NCBI GenBank assembly: GCA_022447495.1
Contig: JAKVBH010000011.1
Location: 70,991 to 134,990, forward strand
DNA from: Marinovum sp.
GTDB taxonomy: Bacteria > Pseudomonadota > Alphaproteobacteria > Rhodobacterales > Rhodobacteraceae
DNA: 64,000 nt
Reading direction: 5' to 3'
The notes below the pieces were generated by a model, which was not told the DNA's origin, ran no database searches, and worked only from the letters and a program-made list of their open reading frames with translations. Of the stretch, positions 17,034 through 25,645 are shown one piece after another. The translations under genes and the position numbers were made by a program. How positions within the stretch are numbered: the first letter of the stretch is position 1; the number at the start of each line of letters is the position of its first letter.

Positions 17034-17705
17034 TTATTGCTCCTTTAGGAGCTGAATTTCCGCGTAACCAGCCTGCGGGCTCACCCATTGGGTGGACGTG
17101 CGCACCGTGCCCCGCGAATCGAGGAAATACGTGTTTTGGAACGTGCCACCGCCTCCAGCGCTACAGGTTTCTACGACCCGAGTTGCGGTGAAACGGCCCG
17201 CCAAATTCTCCCCGGCGACGCCGGAGGTGCGGCCATAATCACACACAAACGCACGCAAGATGATCTGATTTTCCCCGTTATAATAACGGTGTACACGCGT
17301 CGCGCGCGATCTTTGACCCCGAACCGCCGCGCGTACCTCTGCGAGGCCCGCGCTCACCAAATCGGTTGCCAAACCTTTGGTCGCTGTGATGATGCCACGA
17401 TCGAGCGACACTTGGGTGCCATCCGCTGTTCCCCAAGTGTGCACCGACTTGTTACGCCCGATGGGGGTCAGGAACGAGTCCGCGTTGAAGGAGGGCAAAT
17501 CAAGGTAAATAAGACCAGTTTGAGTAGCTGCCAGGGCTTCTGGCGTGACTTGAGCGCGTAGATTCGGGCGAGGCGGTGCTTTTGCGAATAAACCACTGAT
17601 CGCAGCACGTGCCTGATTCAGGCCAGCGTTCTGTCCGCTTGTGTTTCCACACGCAGCAACTGACAGCACCAGAACGGCGCAGGCGAGGATACGTGTAAGG
17701 CTCAT
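17034..17705 (-). CDS. YjbF/GfcB family lipoprotein
   Basis: A 223-residue lipoprotein: SLTRILACAVLVLSVAAC gives lipobox Cys19. The mature part is predicted to be mostly beta (ITATKGLATDLVSAGL, VHRYYNGENQIILRAFVCDY, and the WVSPQAGYAEIQLLK end), as in the group-4-capsule protein GfcB and E. coli YjbF. These are needed for secretion of exopolysaccharide through the outer membrane in a manner not fully known. ATG 17705 overlaps the YjbH stop (ATGA), so the two are coupled. YjbG/GfcC, which normally lies between the F and H genes, is absent. Confidence 0.85.
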   Translation of the reverse strand: MSLTRILACAVLVLSVAACGNTSGQNAGLNQARAAISGLFAKAPPRPNLRAQVTPEALAATQTGLIYLDLPSFNADSFLTPIGRNKSVHTWGTADGTQVSLDRGIITATKGLATDLVSAGLAEVRAAVRGQRSRATRVHRYYNGENQIILRAFVCDYGRTSGVAGENLAGRFTATRVVETCSAGGGGTFQNTYFLDSRGTVRTSTQWVSPQAGYAEIQLLKEQ

Positions 17706-19855
17706 CGCAGGAACTGCCCCCATTGCTCTTGCATCGCGGGACGATGGAGATCTCTGACTTGTTCATAGAGACGACCGTCGACGTTCAAACGCGCACCACC
17801 GTCACGCAAGACAGGACGGATCGTCCGCGAAATTGCACCCTCAGACCGCGTATTGGTGAAAGTCGAGAAAGGAATATGGATGCGGATGCCCTTGTCAAAG
17901 GAGCCTTCGCCGAAGTCTTCGAATGGGATGTCGGTCAAAGTGGCAAAGGCGCCGATGCGGATACCATTGTCGAACTCGCGATCCACCGTCAGCGTGCCAC
18001 CCCAATCTTCGTTCAGATAGCGACCGAGATCGAGTTGGTAGTGAAAGTCGTTTTTGGCTTTGTAGTAGAACGATAGGTGACCCGTGGCGACTTCGTAGTC
18101 TTGGAAGTTGAAATCCACACCGAAGTCACGCTGTTTAACGTAATTGACTTCTGCGCCAACGGCCAAACGACTATCGACAGGTTTCCACAAAAGTTCTGTG
18201 GAGACACCGCCGTACATTTGTTCGAGATACCCCGCCGATACGCGACCATAGAGGTCTTTGCCGGGGCGGAAGTAATAATCCGCTGTCAAACGGCTCAGTT
18301 GTGTATCACTGGTGCCAATGTAGATGTTGGCATCCGAACGGACGCGGCGAATGGTCGAGTCAGACTCTCTGAGATCACCCCGGTTGCCAGCGAAGCGCTG
18401 GGTGAGGATGCCGGTAAAGACCATACCGTTCACAGGCTCCCAGCGCGCGCGGCCTTCGAGACCAAAGTCGAGACGCACCGGGCTTGCGGGGTCAAAGTAG
18501 GACGACGACACGTAAGGGCCGACGCCCCAATCGAAGTTCGGTGAGAAGCCACTGAGCGCGTCATACGTCACGCCAAGGGAACCCGAGTAAGGATCACGGA
18601 ACCGGCTTCTGGCAAAAGCCTGCCATGTGCCGTCAGGCGCAAACTCAAGTTCTTCGAGGTCGCTACGCGCAATAGTAATATCAGAACTCGGCACGCCGTT
18701 GGGCGACACCATCGTGATAACAAAAGTTTCCACCGACGCGGGCATCACCGCAGTCAGGATACGCGCAACACGACCCGCAGCGCGTGCTGGCGGCAAGCTA
18801 TCTTCAGGACGCACGCGCACATAGACCTGCGTGGCTTCGACGCTCACACCATCAAGTGACATCCCTTCAAGTGGCAGCACCTTTTGTAACGTTTGGTGGA
18901 TCGAGGCGCGGCGCGTGTTGTCTTCGGTCCAACCCAAATCGTGGGCCGATCGGGACGCACGCACTGACACCGGGATAGGCCCCGGATCAACGGGACCAGA
19001 GATGGCGCGAGGTTGCTTGAAATTAAACGGATAACTCAGGCTCACAGCGGCTGTGGTTCCGTAAAGATAGGCACCACTGACGACGATGCCGTTGCGGAGC
19101 TTGTAGGACGCGCCGATGTTGATAGGAGAGACCTGTTCAAAGATCCCACGATCTTTTTCGGCGGTGTAATTGTCGGACGAGTATTCCAAAGCCAGGCGGA
19201 AGCGGTCGTTAACAGCATATTCCAAGCCACCAAAGAACGCGGCATCTCCGCGGAACCAATCGTCGGTGTCTGGCTGACCTGTGGTCTCGATGCCCGTCGC
19301 CGATGGGCCCCGCGTTTTAAATCGGTCAGAGAGGGCACCCAGCGGGTTCTCAAATCCGCCCCGCGAGCCAAGGCGGCCCCAACCGATCCCACCGGTGGCG
19401 CGGACGCGACCGAACGTCTTGGTGGCGACGAGGTACTCGGAGGCATAAACGCCTGTCCCGCCGAAGTCGGTCAGGCCAACCGTCACTGCCGGAAGCACAT
19501 CCGTCTCGTCGACAAGCTGATACCGCAGATCAAAACTGCGGTCGTAGTAACTGCCGTTACCGAAGTAGTCGAAGATCTGCGAGTAGCGGAACACACCGCT
19601 CAGCCGTTCGGTTATTTGAAAATCAAAGGTAAGGCGTTGGACGCCATCGAACGCTGACAGCGTCGTGGTCAAATCGGCATCTTTGCGTTGGTGCGCCGTT
19701 GGCATCTCAATCAGGCCAGGCGATCCAAACGTGTTGCTGCTAGGGCGCTCCCAGATATCTGGCGCCGGCACACCGCTTTGGGGTGTAGCTGCTGTTGCAA
19801 ATGCACTTAATCCAATCGCCCCTGCAAGGCTTGCAAATCTATAGCGGTGCCCCAC
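17702..19855 (-). CDS. YjbH/GfcD family outer-membrane protein
   Basis: A 717-residue secreted protein predicted to form outer-membrane beta structure, related to YjbH/GfcD. A signal peptide (core AIGLSAFATAATPQ) is followed by SSNTFGSPGLIEMPTAHQR, a family hallmark, then many amphipathic strands with Tyr/Arg patterns typical of barrels (for example GVFRYSQIFDYFGNG and FHYQLDLGRYLNEDWGG). The GTG start is preceded by AAGGG at seven bases. The protein is thought to take part in polysaccharide passage through the outer membrane. It leads the yjbH-yjbF-yjbE-like set and is divergent from a phosphatase gene across 154 bases. Confidence 0.88.
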   Translation of the reverse strand: MGHRYRFASLAGAIGLSAFATAATPQSGVPAPDIWERPSSNTFGSPGLIEMPTAHQRKDADLTTTLSAFDGVQRLTFDFQITERLSGVFRYSQIFDYFGNGSYYDRSFDLRYQLVDETDVLPAVTVGLTDFGGTGVYASEYLVATKTFGRVRATGGIGWGRLGSRGGFENPLGALSDRFKTRGPSATGIETTGQPDTDDWFRGDAAFFGGLEYAVNDRFRLALEYSSDNYTAEKDRGIFEQVSPINIGASYKLRNGIVVSGAYLYGTTAAVSLSYPFNFKQPRAISGPVDPGPIPVSVRASRSAHDLGWTEDNTRRASIHQTLQKVLPLEGMSLDGVSVEATQVYVRVRPEDSLPPARAAGRVARILTAVMPASVETFVITMVSPNGVPSSDITIARSDLEELEFAPDGTWQAFARSRFRDPYSGSLGVTYDALSGFSPNFDWGVGPYVSSSYFDPASPVRLDFGLEGRARWEPVNGMVFTGILTQRFAGNRGDLRESDSTIRRVRSDANIYIGTSDTQLSRLTADYYFRPGKDLYGRVSAGYLEQMYGGVSTELLWKPVDSRLAVGAEVNYVKQRDFGVDFNFQDYEVATGHLSFYYKAKNDFHYQLDLGRYLNEDWGGTLTVDREFDNGIRIGAFATLTDIPFEDFGEGSFDKGIRIHIPFSTFTNTRSEGAISRTIRPVLRDGGARLNVDGRLYEQVRDLHRPAMQEQWGQFLR

Positions 19856-20009
19856 TGCTATGCCCTTTCAATTGCGCATCGCGAATTTTGCCCGTTACTT
19901 TGCGTTTTGACCCATCCAAACCTTAAGAACAAGGTTTGTTCTCTTTTTAGACAATTTTGCAGCAGATTGGTCACTTGGCGTCTCTTGGAATTCTGCCTAT
20001 GTCTCAGGC

Positions 20010-20783
20010 ATGCGCCTCTTCCCTTGGCAACGCGATCGCGAGCCTGAATTCGACGCCCCTTTGCACCCTGAGACCACCGCCATGGTTGTGGGGGACATAC
20101 ACGGGCGTGCCGATCTCATGCTTCAGATGTTCACCAAGTTGGACACACTCAACCACAATGATGCGCATCTGATCTTTGTTGGTGACTACCTGGATCGTGG
20201 TGAAGACAGCGCCCGTGTGCTGTCCACTTTGTATCAGTTTCACACAGGTGCCCAGCCAGGTTTAATGACCTGTCTGAAGGGCAATCATGAGCAAATGCTC
20301 TTGGATTTTCTGGACGCTCCCGCGGAACATGGACCGCGTTGGCTCCGCCATGGTGGCCTTCAGACCTTGGCAAGTTTCAAGCTCGCAGTGACTGCGTCAC
20401 CAAACGCAGAGCGCGATTGGATTGGGTTGCGAGACGCCTTCCGCGATGCACTTGATCCCCAAATTGAAGCGTGGCTACGCAGCCTGCCCCTCACCTGGCA
20501 AAGTGGAAACCTGTTCGTGTGTCACGCTGGCACAAACCCCGACAAACCGATTTCGGAGCAGAGCGACGCCGGCCTGCTATGGGGGCACCCGACGCATTAC
20601 GAGCGTCCGCGCAAAGACGGGATTTGGGTGGCGCATGGCCACATCATCGTGGATAAGGCGCGACCCACGATGGGCCGCATCCCAGTTGATACCGGCGCTT
20701 ATGCGACCGGACGCCTGACCTGTGCGATCATCGAACCCGGCGCCGTGGAATTCCTCACAGCTGTCGATCGCACCCAGACCTGA
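20010..20783 (+). CDS. PPP-family metallophosphoesterase (serine/threonine phosphatase type)
   Basis: A 257-residue cytoplasmic phosphatase of the PPP family with the three signature motifs: VVGDIHGRADL (residues about 26-36), VGDYLDRGEDS and KGNHEQML, plus the later metal His in VCHAGTN and the VAHGHIIVD His. This is the two-metal site used by PrpA/PrpB-like bacterial phosphatases and by diadenosine tetraphosphatases; the general layout favours a protein or small phosphoester phosphatase. The gene is divergent from yjbH and shares its upstream region, so it could take part in controlling capsule export, but nothing direct shows this. Confidence 0.88.
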   Translation: MRLFPWQRDREPEFDAPLHPETTAMVVGDIHGRADLMLQMFTKLDTLNHNDAHLIFVGDYLDRGEDSARVLSTLYQFHTGAQPGLMTCLKGNHEQMLLDFLDAPAEHGPRWLRHGGLQTLASFKLAVTASPNAERDWIGLRDAFRDALDPQIEAWLRSLPLTWQSGNLFVCHAGTNPDKPISEQSDAGLLWGHPTHYERPRKDGIWVAHGHIIVDKARPTMGRIPVDTGAYATGRLTCAIIEPGAVEFLTAVDRTQT

Positions 20784-20786
20784 CCG

Positions 20787-21779
20787 TTAGAGCGAAATCC
20801 CAGACGCGGCGAACACGTCTTTTAGGTCTGTTTCAGCGCGTGGTCCAACGTAGCGGATCACTTCACCTGCAACAGCGCAACCCATCTCGCCACAATCTTT
20901 CATGCTGCGCCCCGTGGCGAGACCATAGAGAAAGCCCGCGGCAAAGCCGTCGCCTGCGCCTGTGGCATCCACCGGAACAATCTTGGTCACGCCCACATCG
21001 GTGCGCTCACCACCCGCTACAATAGAGACACCATCGCCAGAGCGTGTGCAGGCCACCAAAGGACAAATTGCCGAAGTTTTCGCCAGGCCCTCGTCAAGGT
21101 CATCGGTTTCAAAGAGCGACTTGATCTCGTCTTCGTTGCCAATGACAAAGTCGAGTTCGTTCTCAATGAGCGCAAGAAAATCTGCACGATGGCGTTCCAC
21201 ACAGAACGGATCAGAGATGGCGATGCCCGCCTTGCCGCCAGCCGCGCGGCAAGCCCGCGCCACCAGTTTAAACGCGTCTTTGCCCTTGGGTTTGTCAAAG
21301 AGATAGCCCTCAAGGAAAACCACCCGCGCCGCGGCTGCAACGCCTTCGTCCACGTCATCGGTGCCAAGTTCGGCGGAGACCCCAAGATAAGTGTTCATGC
21401 TACGCTCGCCATCGGGCGAGACAAAGATCATGGAGCGAGACGTGGGCAAACCACTTTGCACAGGACCATTTGGAAACGCGGTGCCGTCTGCGGCCAAAGC
21501 ATCGGCATAAAACCGGCCCAGCGCATCATCAGTGACACGCCCCACAAACGCCGTTGACAGACCCAAGTTACCAATGCCCGCAATCGAGTTGGCCACAGAT
21601 CCACCCGCGGCCTGGGTGCGATCGCTCATTGCACCATAGAGCAGTTCTGCACGGTCTTTTTCGATGAGCTGCATGATGCCTTTGGTGATGCCCATATGGT
21701 CCAAAAAACTGTCATCGGCATGGGAAATCACATCGACAACCGCGTTGCCGATGCCCACCACATCATAGGTTTTGCTCAT
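20787..21779 (-). CDS. PfkB family kinase, adenosine kinase-like
   Basis: A 330-residue ribokinase-fold kinase. The N-terminal YDVVGIGNAVVDVISH and AAGGSVANSIAGIGNLG bind the sugar, and the C-terminal DATGAGDGFAAGFLYGLATG carries the catalytic Asp and the anion hole. Length and the GNAVVD start resemble adenosine kinases of Rhodobacterales, but sugar kinases of the family cannot be excluded. ATG 21779 overlaps the stop of the RidA-like gene (ATGA); a longer form is not supported. It closes the minus-strand run nth, RidA, PfkB. Confidence 0.88.
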   Translation of the reverse strand: MSKTYDVVGIGNAVVDVISHADDSFLDHMGITKGIMQLIEKDRAELLYGAMSDRTQAAGGSVANSIAGIGNLGLSTAFVGRVTDDALGRFYADALAADGTAFPNGPVQSGLPTSRSMIFVSPDGERSMNTYLGVSAELGTDDVDEGVAAAARVVFLEGYLFDKPKGKDAFKLVARACRAAGGKAGIAISDPFCVERHRADFLALIENELDFVIGNEDEIKSLFETDDLDEGLAKTSAICPLVACTRSGDGVSIVAGGERTDVGVTKIVPVDATGAGDGFAAGFLYGLATGRSMKDCGEMGCAVAGEVIRYVGPRAETDLKDVFAASGISL

Positions 21780-22114
21780 TTGGTGTCCTCCGAGACAATG
21801 GCGCCGAGTTCCGTCTCGACCAGCCATTCGGGATTGAAAAAGCCTGTTACCTTTACAAAAGTACACGCGGCTTTGATGGCGCCGAAAACTTGGCCATGCG
21901 CAAAAGCTACGTCTTTCCAGCGGGTGATATGGGTGAGCATGACCCGACTGCGGATCACGTTTTTTCGGGTGGAGCCCAAATCGACAAGCGTTGCAAGATC
22001 GATCTCAGGGCACCTACGGTTAAGCCCAAAATCATGCCAGCAATGGCGCACGGCACGGTTAAAGCCAATGTGCGGCGCACGCGAGGAACCCGACGAAAAC
22101 AACGTACGGCTCAT
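21776..22114 (-). CDS. RidA family protein with an internal lesion
   Basis: RidA proteins hydrolyse reactive enamine/imine intermediates such as 2-aminoacrylate. This frame has a normal N-terminus (SRTLFSSGSSRAPHIGFNRA) and, from about residue 48, a normal C-terminal half with the conserved arginine in NVIRSRVMLTHITRWKD and the ACTFVKVTGFFNPEWLVE end. The part between, usually about 25 residues with the GNHIAVSGTAP-type strand, is replaced by HCWHDFGLNRRCPEID, so the protein is only 112 residues. Part of the lost strand seems to be readable in a shifted frame. The frame stays open and both ends overlap neighbours by ATGA, so it may still be translated, but a functional trimer is doubtful. Confidence 0.72.
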   Translation of the reverse strand: MSRTLFSSGSSRAPHIGFNRAVRHCWHDFGLNRRCPEIDLATLVDLGSTRKNVIRSRVMLTHITRWKDVAFAHGQVFGAIKAACTFVKVTGFFNPEWLVETELGAIVSEDTK

Positions 22115-22755
22115 GCGGTTTTCTCCTCAAACACGCAAAGGTCTTCGATGATGCAGGTTGGGCACATCGGCTTGCGCGCTTTGCAGTGATAGCGGCCATG
22201 TAGAATGAGCCAATGATGGGCGTGGAGTTGGAAATCCACCGGCACATGGTCTTCGATGGCGCGTTCCACAGCATCGACGTCTTTGCCCGGCGCAATCCCA
22301 GTGCGGTTGCCCACCCGAAAGATATGTGTATCCACGGCCTGCGCCGGGTGACCCCACCACATGGAGAGAACCACATTGGCGGTCTTACGCCCGACGCCAG
22401 GCAGGCTTTGCAGCGCGGCCCGGGAATTTGGCACCTCTCCGCCATAATCATCGACCAAGATGCGGCTGAGCTTCATCACATTCTTGGCCTTGTTGCGGTA
22501 GAGGCCGATGGTTTTGATGTGCTCGATCAGCTTTTCTTCGCCTAGATCGAGCATCTTTTGCGGTGTGTCGGCGATCTTGAAGAGCTCTCGCGTTGCTTTG
22601 TTCACGCCAACATCGGTCGCCTGGGCTGATAGCGCGACTGCAACGACCAACGTATAGGCGTTCACATGGTCCAATTCACCTTTGGGTTCTGCTTCGTGTC
22701 CATGAAAGCGGGAGAAAATCTCACGAAGGGTATGATAGTCGAGCTGCTTTGCCAT
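22111..22755 (-). CDS. nth: Endonuclease III (base-excision repair DNA glycosylase/AP lyase)
   Basis: This 214-residue enzyme removes oxidised pyrimidines and cuts the abasic site. The helix-hairpin-helix is LQSLPGVGRKTANVV with catalytic Lys124, and the essential Asp142 follows in AVDTHIFRVGNR. The C-terminal iron-sulfur loop has the cysteine pattern C-x6-C-x2-C-x5-C (CKARKPMCPTCIIEDLC). Length is as in E. coli. Its stop overlaps the start of the RidA-like gene. The upstream desaturase gene on the same strand ends 17 bases away. Confidence 0.97.
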   Translation of the reverse strand: MAKQLDYHTLREIFSRFHGHEAEPKGELDHVNAYTLVVAVALSAQATDVGVNKATRELFKIADTPQKMLDLGEEKLIEHIKTIGLYRNKAKNVMKLSRILVDDYGGEVPNSRAALQSLPGVGRKTANVVLSMWWGHPAQAVDTHIFRVGNRTGIAPGKDVDAVERAIEDHVPVDFQLHAHHWLILHGRYHCKARKPMCPTCIIEDLCVFEEKTA

Positions 22756-22772
22756 GACGCGCTTATCCGAGC

Positions 22773-23672
22773 TTAGGTCTTTGAAGACAAGTCACGGAGC
22801 GTCTCAGAAGTGAAGTCTGTGTAGCTGGCGCTTTTGTGGGTCACGTGCTTTTCGATCATCGCATGAAACTCAGGCAACGCGTGAAACGGCACGTTCGGGT
22901 GGACGTGATGTGCGGTGTGGTAGGGCATGTTCCAGGCGATATAGCGCAAAAGCGCGTGGGTGTAGGTCGTGCGCGTGTTGTCGAACATATTGGCGGCAAA
23001 GGCACACCGTCCGTGTTCGGCCATAAGGTAGAGGCGCAGCACCGGTTGGCCGATGATGAGAGGCGCAATCCAGAGCCAAAACAACAGTGGGCTCCACAAC
23101 AAGCTAAGCAATGCCAAGGCGTAGAGCGCCAGATGCCAGCGCGCCTCGTGTATCACCCGCGGACGCACAGATTGAGGAAGATACACGGCCTCCGCCCGCC
23201 CCGACGCGGCGGCGAAGACATGTTGGAGAAGCGATTTCCACACTGGAATGCCGCTCACGTGCAACAGGAATGGGCCCCAGTGTGTATATTTCTGGGAATC
23301 ACCCTGCAGCTCGGGATCTTTGCCCGGAATATTTGTATGCCGATGGTGAGCGAGGTGAAAATACCGAAACCAGGTGAAAGGTATGAGCAAGATCACCCCG
23401 CAGCTGCGCCCCACCAGATCATTCAAACGCTCGCTCTCGAAGGGTGTTTTGTGGGTGCATTCATGTTCAAGCGTGAAAAGAAAAATCATAAAGAGCGCCT
23501 GCACACCGAGCGCGACACCCCAAAACGGCCCACCCAAAGCAACCCAAAGCGCGCAGGCCGTGATCACGCCCAGCTGCAACGCAAGACGCACCAGCGCCGG
23601 TCTGTCCCGGCGCGCGGTGAGAGCTGCGGCGGTGTCGCCATCCAAGGATGCGAGAAAGGCTTTGTGCTCCAT
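22773..23672 (-). CDS. Membrane fatty acid desaturase family protein
   Basis: A 299-residue diiron membrane enzyme of the desaturase/hydroxylase family. Three histidine clusters are visible: HECTH near residue 75, HLAHHRH near 110, and HTAHHVH near 255. Hydrophobic segments flank them (about residues 30-70, 90-105, and 180-215). The FRYFHLAHHRHTNIPGKDPE spacing is like that of beta-carotene ketolase/hydroxylase-related and alkane or fatty-acyl desaturases; the substrate is uncertain. ATG 23672 is chosen because the family starts here; upstream residues are unlike a membrane protein. It is divergent from the AraC-methyltransferase gene across 113 bases. Confidence 0.85.
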   Translation of the reverse strand: MEHKAFLASLDGDTAAALTARRDRPALVRLALQLGVITACALWVALGGPFWGVALGVQALFMIFLFTLEHECTHKTPFESERLNDLVGRSCGVILLIPFTWFRYFHLAHHRHTNIPGKDPELQGDSQKYTHWGPFLLHVSGIPVWKSLLQHVFAAASGRAEAVYLPQSVRPRVIHEARWHLALYALALLSLLWSPLLFWLWIAPLIIGQPVLRLYLMAEHGRCAFAANMFDNTRTTYTHALLRYIAWNMPYHTAHHVHPNVPFHALPEFHAMIEKHVTHKSASYTDFTSETLRDLSSKT

Positions 23673-23785
23673 GATGGTAGTAATGACTGACCCTCGCGCG
23701 GTTGCAATGCGCAAAAATCGGATCGTTTTAATATAAGCCCCTTGTTACATCCGGGGCCAGAGAACGCGAGATTCGAGGGCGTGAG

Positions 23786-24625
23786 ATGCGCGATTTGGAA
23801 CAGAGCTATCACTACGGCGTGGTGCGCCGCGCAATTGCGTTGATTGACGAACGCGGCCCGCAATTGTCGCTGGATGGTTTAGCTGATGAGATGGGCATGA
23901 GTTCCGCGCACTTTCAACGATTGTTTTCGCAATGGGTCGGCGTGTCACCCAAGCGGTATCAGCAGTATTTGACGCTTGGGCACGCCAAAACCTTGCTCCA
24001 AGACCGGTTCACCACCATGGCCGCCGCCCATGGCGCAGGTTTGTCTGGGGGATCGCGGCTCCATGATCTTTTTGTGCGGTGGGAGGCGATGAGTCCGGGC
24101 GAGTTTGCCCAAGGCGGCGCAGGCCTCACCATTTACTGGGGCTGGTTTGAGAGCCCTTTTGGTCTTTCGCTCGTCATGGGCACGGACAAAGGCATATGTG
24201 GTATTGGCTTTGCAGCCGAGACCGGCGCCGAGCCCACGATGGCCGACCTGCGCAGCCGTTGGCCGAAGGCCGACTATGTCGAGGAAGTCGCGCGGCTTGC
24301 CCCTTGGGTTAAAGCAGCCTTTGGCAAAGTCAACGATGAGGCAGCCCCCCTTTATCTCATTGGTGCGCCGATGCAGATCAAAGTTTGGGAGGCGTTGCTG
24401 CGCATCCCCTCGGGTCACGTGACAACCTATTCCGAAATCGCGGACCATATCGGCAAGCCCAAGGCGGTGCGTGCCGTGGGCACAGCGGTGGGGCGCAATC
24501 CAATCTCTTGGTTGATCCCGTGTCACCGTGCATTGCGCAAATCCGGCGGCTTGGGCGGATACCATTGGGGGCTACCGGTGAAGCGCGCAATGCTCGCCTA
24601 CGAGGCGGCGCAAACCGGAATGTGA
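23786..24625 (+). CDS. AraC-type regulator fused to O6-methylguanine-DNA methyltransferase (Ada-like)
   Basis: A 279-residue protein combining an AraC helix-turn-helix domain (residues about 10-108) with a methylguanine methyltransferase domain (about 118-275). The acceptor is Cys246 in IPCHRALRKSGGLGGY, preceded by the helix-turn-helix RIPSGHVTTYSEIAD and RAVGTAVGRNP. It lacks the N-terminal zinc domain (Ada Cys38 methylphosphotriester site) of E. coli Ada, so it can repair O6-methylguanine but cannot be switched on by phosphotriester repair in the classical way. AlkB lies elsewhere in this window. It probably regulates its own gene or an alkylation response. Confidence 0.93.
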   Translation: MRDLEQSYHYGVVRRAIALIDERGPQLSLDGLADEMGMSSAHFQRLFSQWVGVSPKRYQQYLTLGHAKTLLQDRFTTMAAAHGAGLSGGSRLHDLFVRWEAMSPGEFAQGGAGLTIYWGWFESPFGLSLVMGTDKGICGIGFAAETGAEPTMADLRSRWPKADYVEEVARLAPWVKAAFGKVNDEAAPLYLIGAPMQIKVWEALLRIPSGHVTTYSEIADHIGKPKAVRAVGTAVGRNPISWLIPCHRALRKSGGLGGYHWGLPVKRAMLAYEAAQTGM

Positions 24626-24669
24626 TCTGATGGTCACCATCTGGGACAAGGCTTTGCAGCCTCGGCGCC

Positions 24670-24754
24670 GGCGGCGGGCGGGCTTTAGGGGGCTACCAAC
24701 CCCTTTTGGCTGCGCCAATTCACCCCCGCGGGTATTTAGAGCAAGAGGAAAGCC
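24670..24754. repeat. GC-rich intergenic repeat, copy 1
   Basis: A GGGG/CCCC hairpin region followed by CCCGCGGGTATTTAGAGCAAG and AGGAAAG. The end matches copies at 47326-47440 and 61082-61172 (consensus CCGGGGTATTT, then AGCAAGAGGAAA). It follows the stop of the AraC-methyltransferase gene. Confidence 0.6.
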
Positions 24755-24902
24755 CGTGCGGCGGCCTCACACAAACGTGGTGGCGGTGTTTCGCCGATTC
24801 CCCTTAACGGCGGTAGGCCGATTCTATACACTCAATATATCGAAGCAGTCGCACTTGAGCCCAAAAGAAGGCCGCGACACAGCACAGTAAGAGGCGAAGA
24901 CC

Positions 24903-25580
24903 ATGATCACCCGTTTTTCCACACTGACCCTTGGCGTGGCCGTTTTGGCCATCTCAGCCTGCACGCACACCGGCCCTATCGATACAAGCCAAGGCCCCAA
25001 CGAGAATCGTAAGGCCAAGTCGGGCGCGTTGATTGGTGCCGCAGCTGGCGCTTTGGCCGGTTTGATAACATCCGGTGATGACCGCGGTGACAAAGTGCGT
25101 GCCACAGTGACGGGTGCCGCAATCGGAGCCGCGGGCGGCGCGATTGTTGGTAATATTCTCGACCGCCAGGAAGAGGACCTCCGTCAGGATCTGGCGGGGA
25201 CCGATGCGACAATCGTCAACACAGGCGATCGTTTGATCGTCACTCTACCGCAAGATATTCTTTTTGCCACTGACAGCACCAGCGTGCGGTCTGACCTTCA
25301 GCGGGACATTCGCGCCGTGGCAGGCAATCTGCAGGCCTATCCGAACTCGACCGTGCAGGTGATTGGCCATACCGACAGTGATGGCGACGCGGGTTATAAC
25401 CTCGATCTATCTGAGCGCCGCGCTTCTGCCGTTGCTTCGGTCTTGATCGAATCCGGTGTGGCCCCTGCCCGCGTACAAACCATTGGTCGCGGCGAAGATC
25501 AGCCCATTGCCTCGAACTTGACCCCCGAAGGCAAAGCACAAAACCGGCGCGTTGAGATTGTGATCCTTCCCGACGCCTAA
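24903..25580 (+). CDS. OmpA-family lipoprotein with glycine-zipper segment
   Basis: A 225-residue outer-membrane lipoprotein. The signal TRFSTLTLGVAVLAISAC ends at lipobox Cys20. Residues about 35-85 are Gly/Ala-rich with a glycine-zipper pattern (GALIGAAAGALAGLI, then GAAIGAAGGAIVGNI), which may insert in a membrane. The OmpA C-terminal domain follows (about 105-225) with IGHTDSDGDAGYNLDLSERR, whose Asp and Arg bind the diaminopimelate of peptidoglycan, and NRRVEIVI at the end. It thus anchors the outer membrane to the wall. It stands alone; AAGAGGCGAAGACC upstream supplies the ribosome binding site. Confidence 0.92.
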   Translation: MITRFSTLTLGVAVLAISACTHTGPIDTSQGPNENRKAKSGALIGAAAGALAGLITSGDDRGDKVRATVTGAAIGAAGGAIVGNILDRQEEDLRQDLAGTDATIVNTGDRLIVTLPQDILFATDSTSVRSDLQRDIRAVAGNLQAYPNSTVQVIGHTDSDGDAGYNLDLSERRASAVASVLIESGVAPARVQTIGRGEDQPIASNLTPEGKAQNRRVEIVILPDA

Positions 25581-25645
25581 TCGCTTGCACTTGTCTTTTC
25601 GGGCGATAGCTTCTGCCGCAGATCACTAGCGGCAGGAGCACATCG

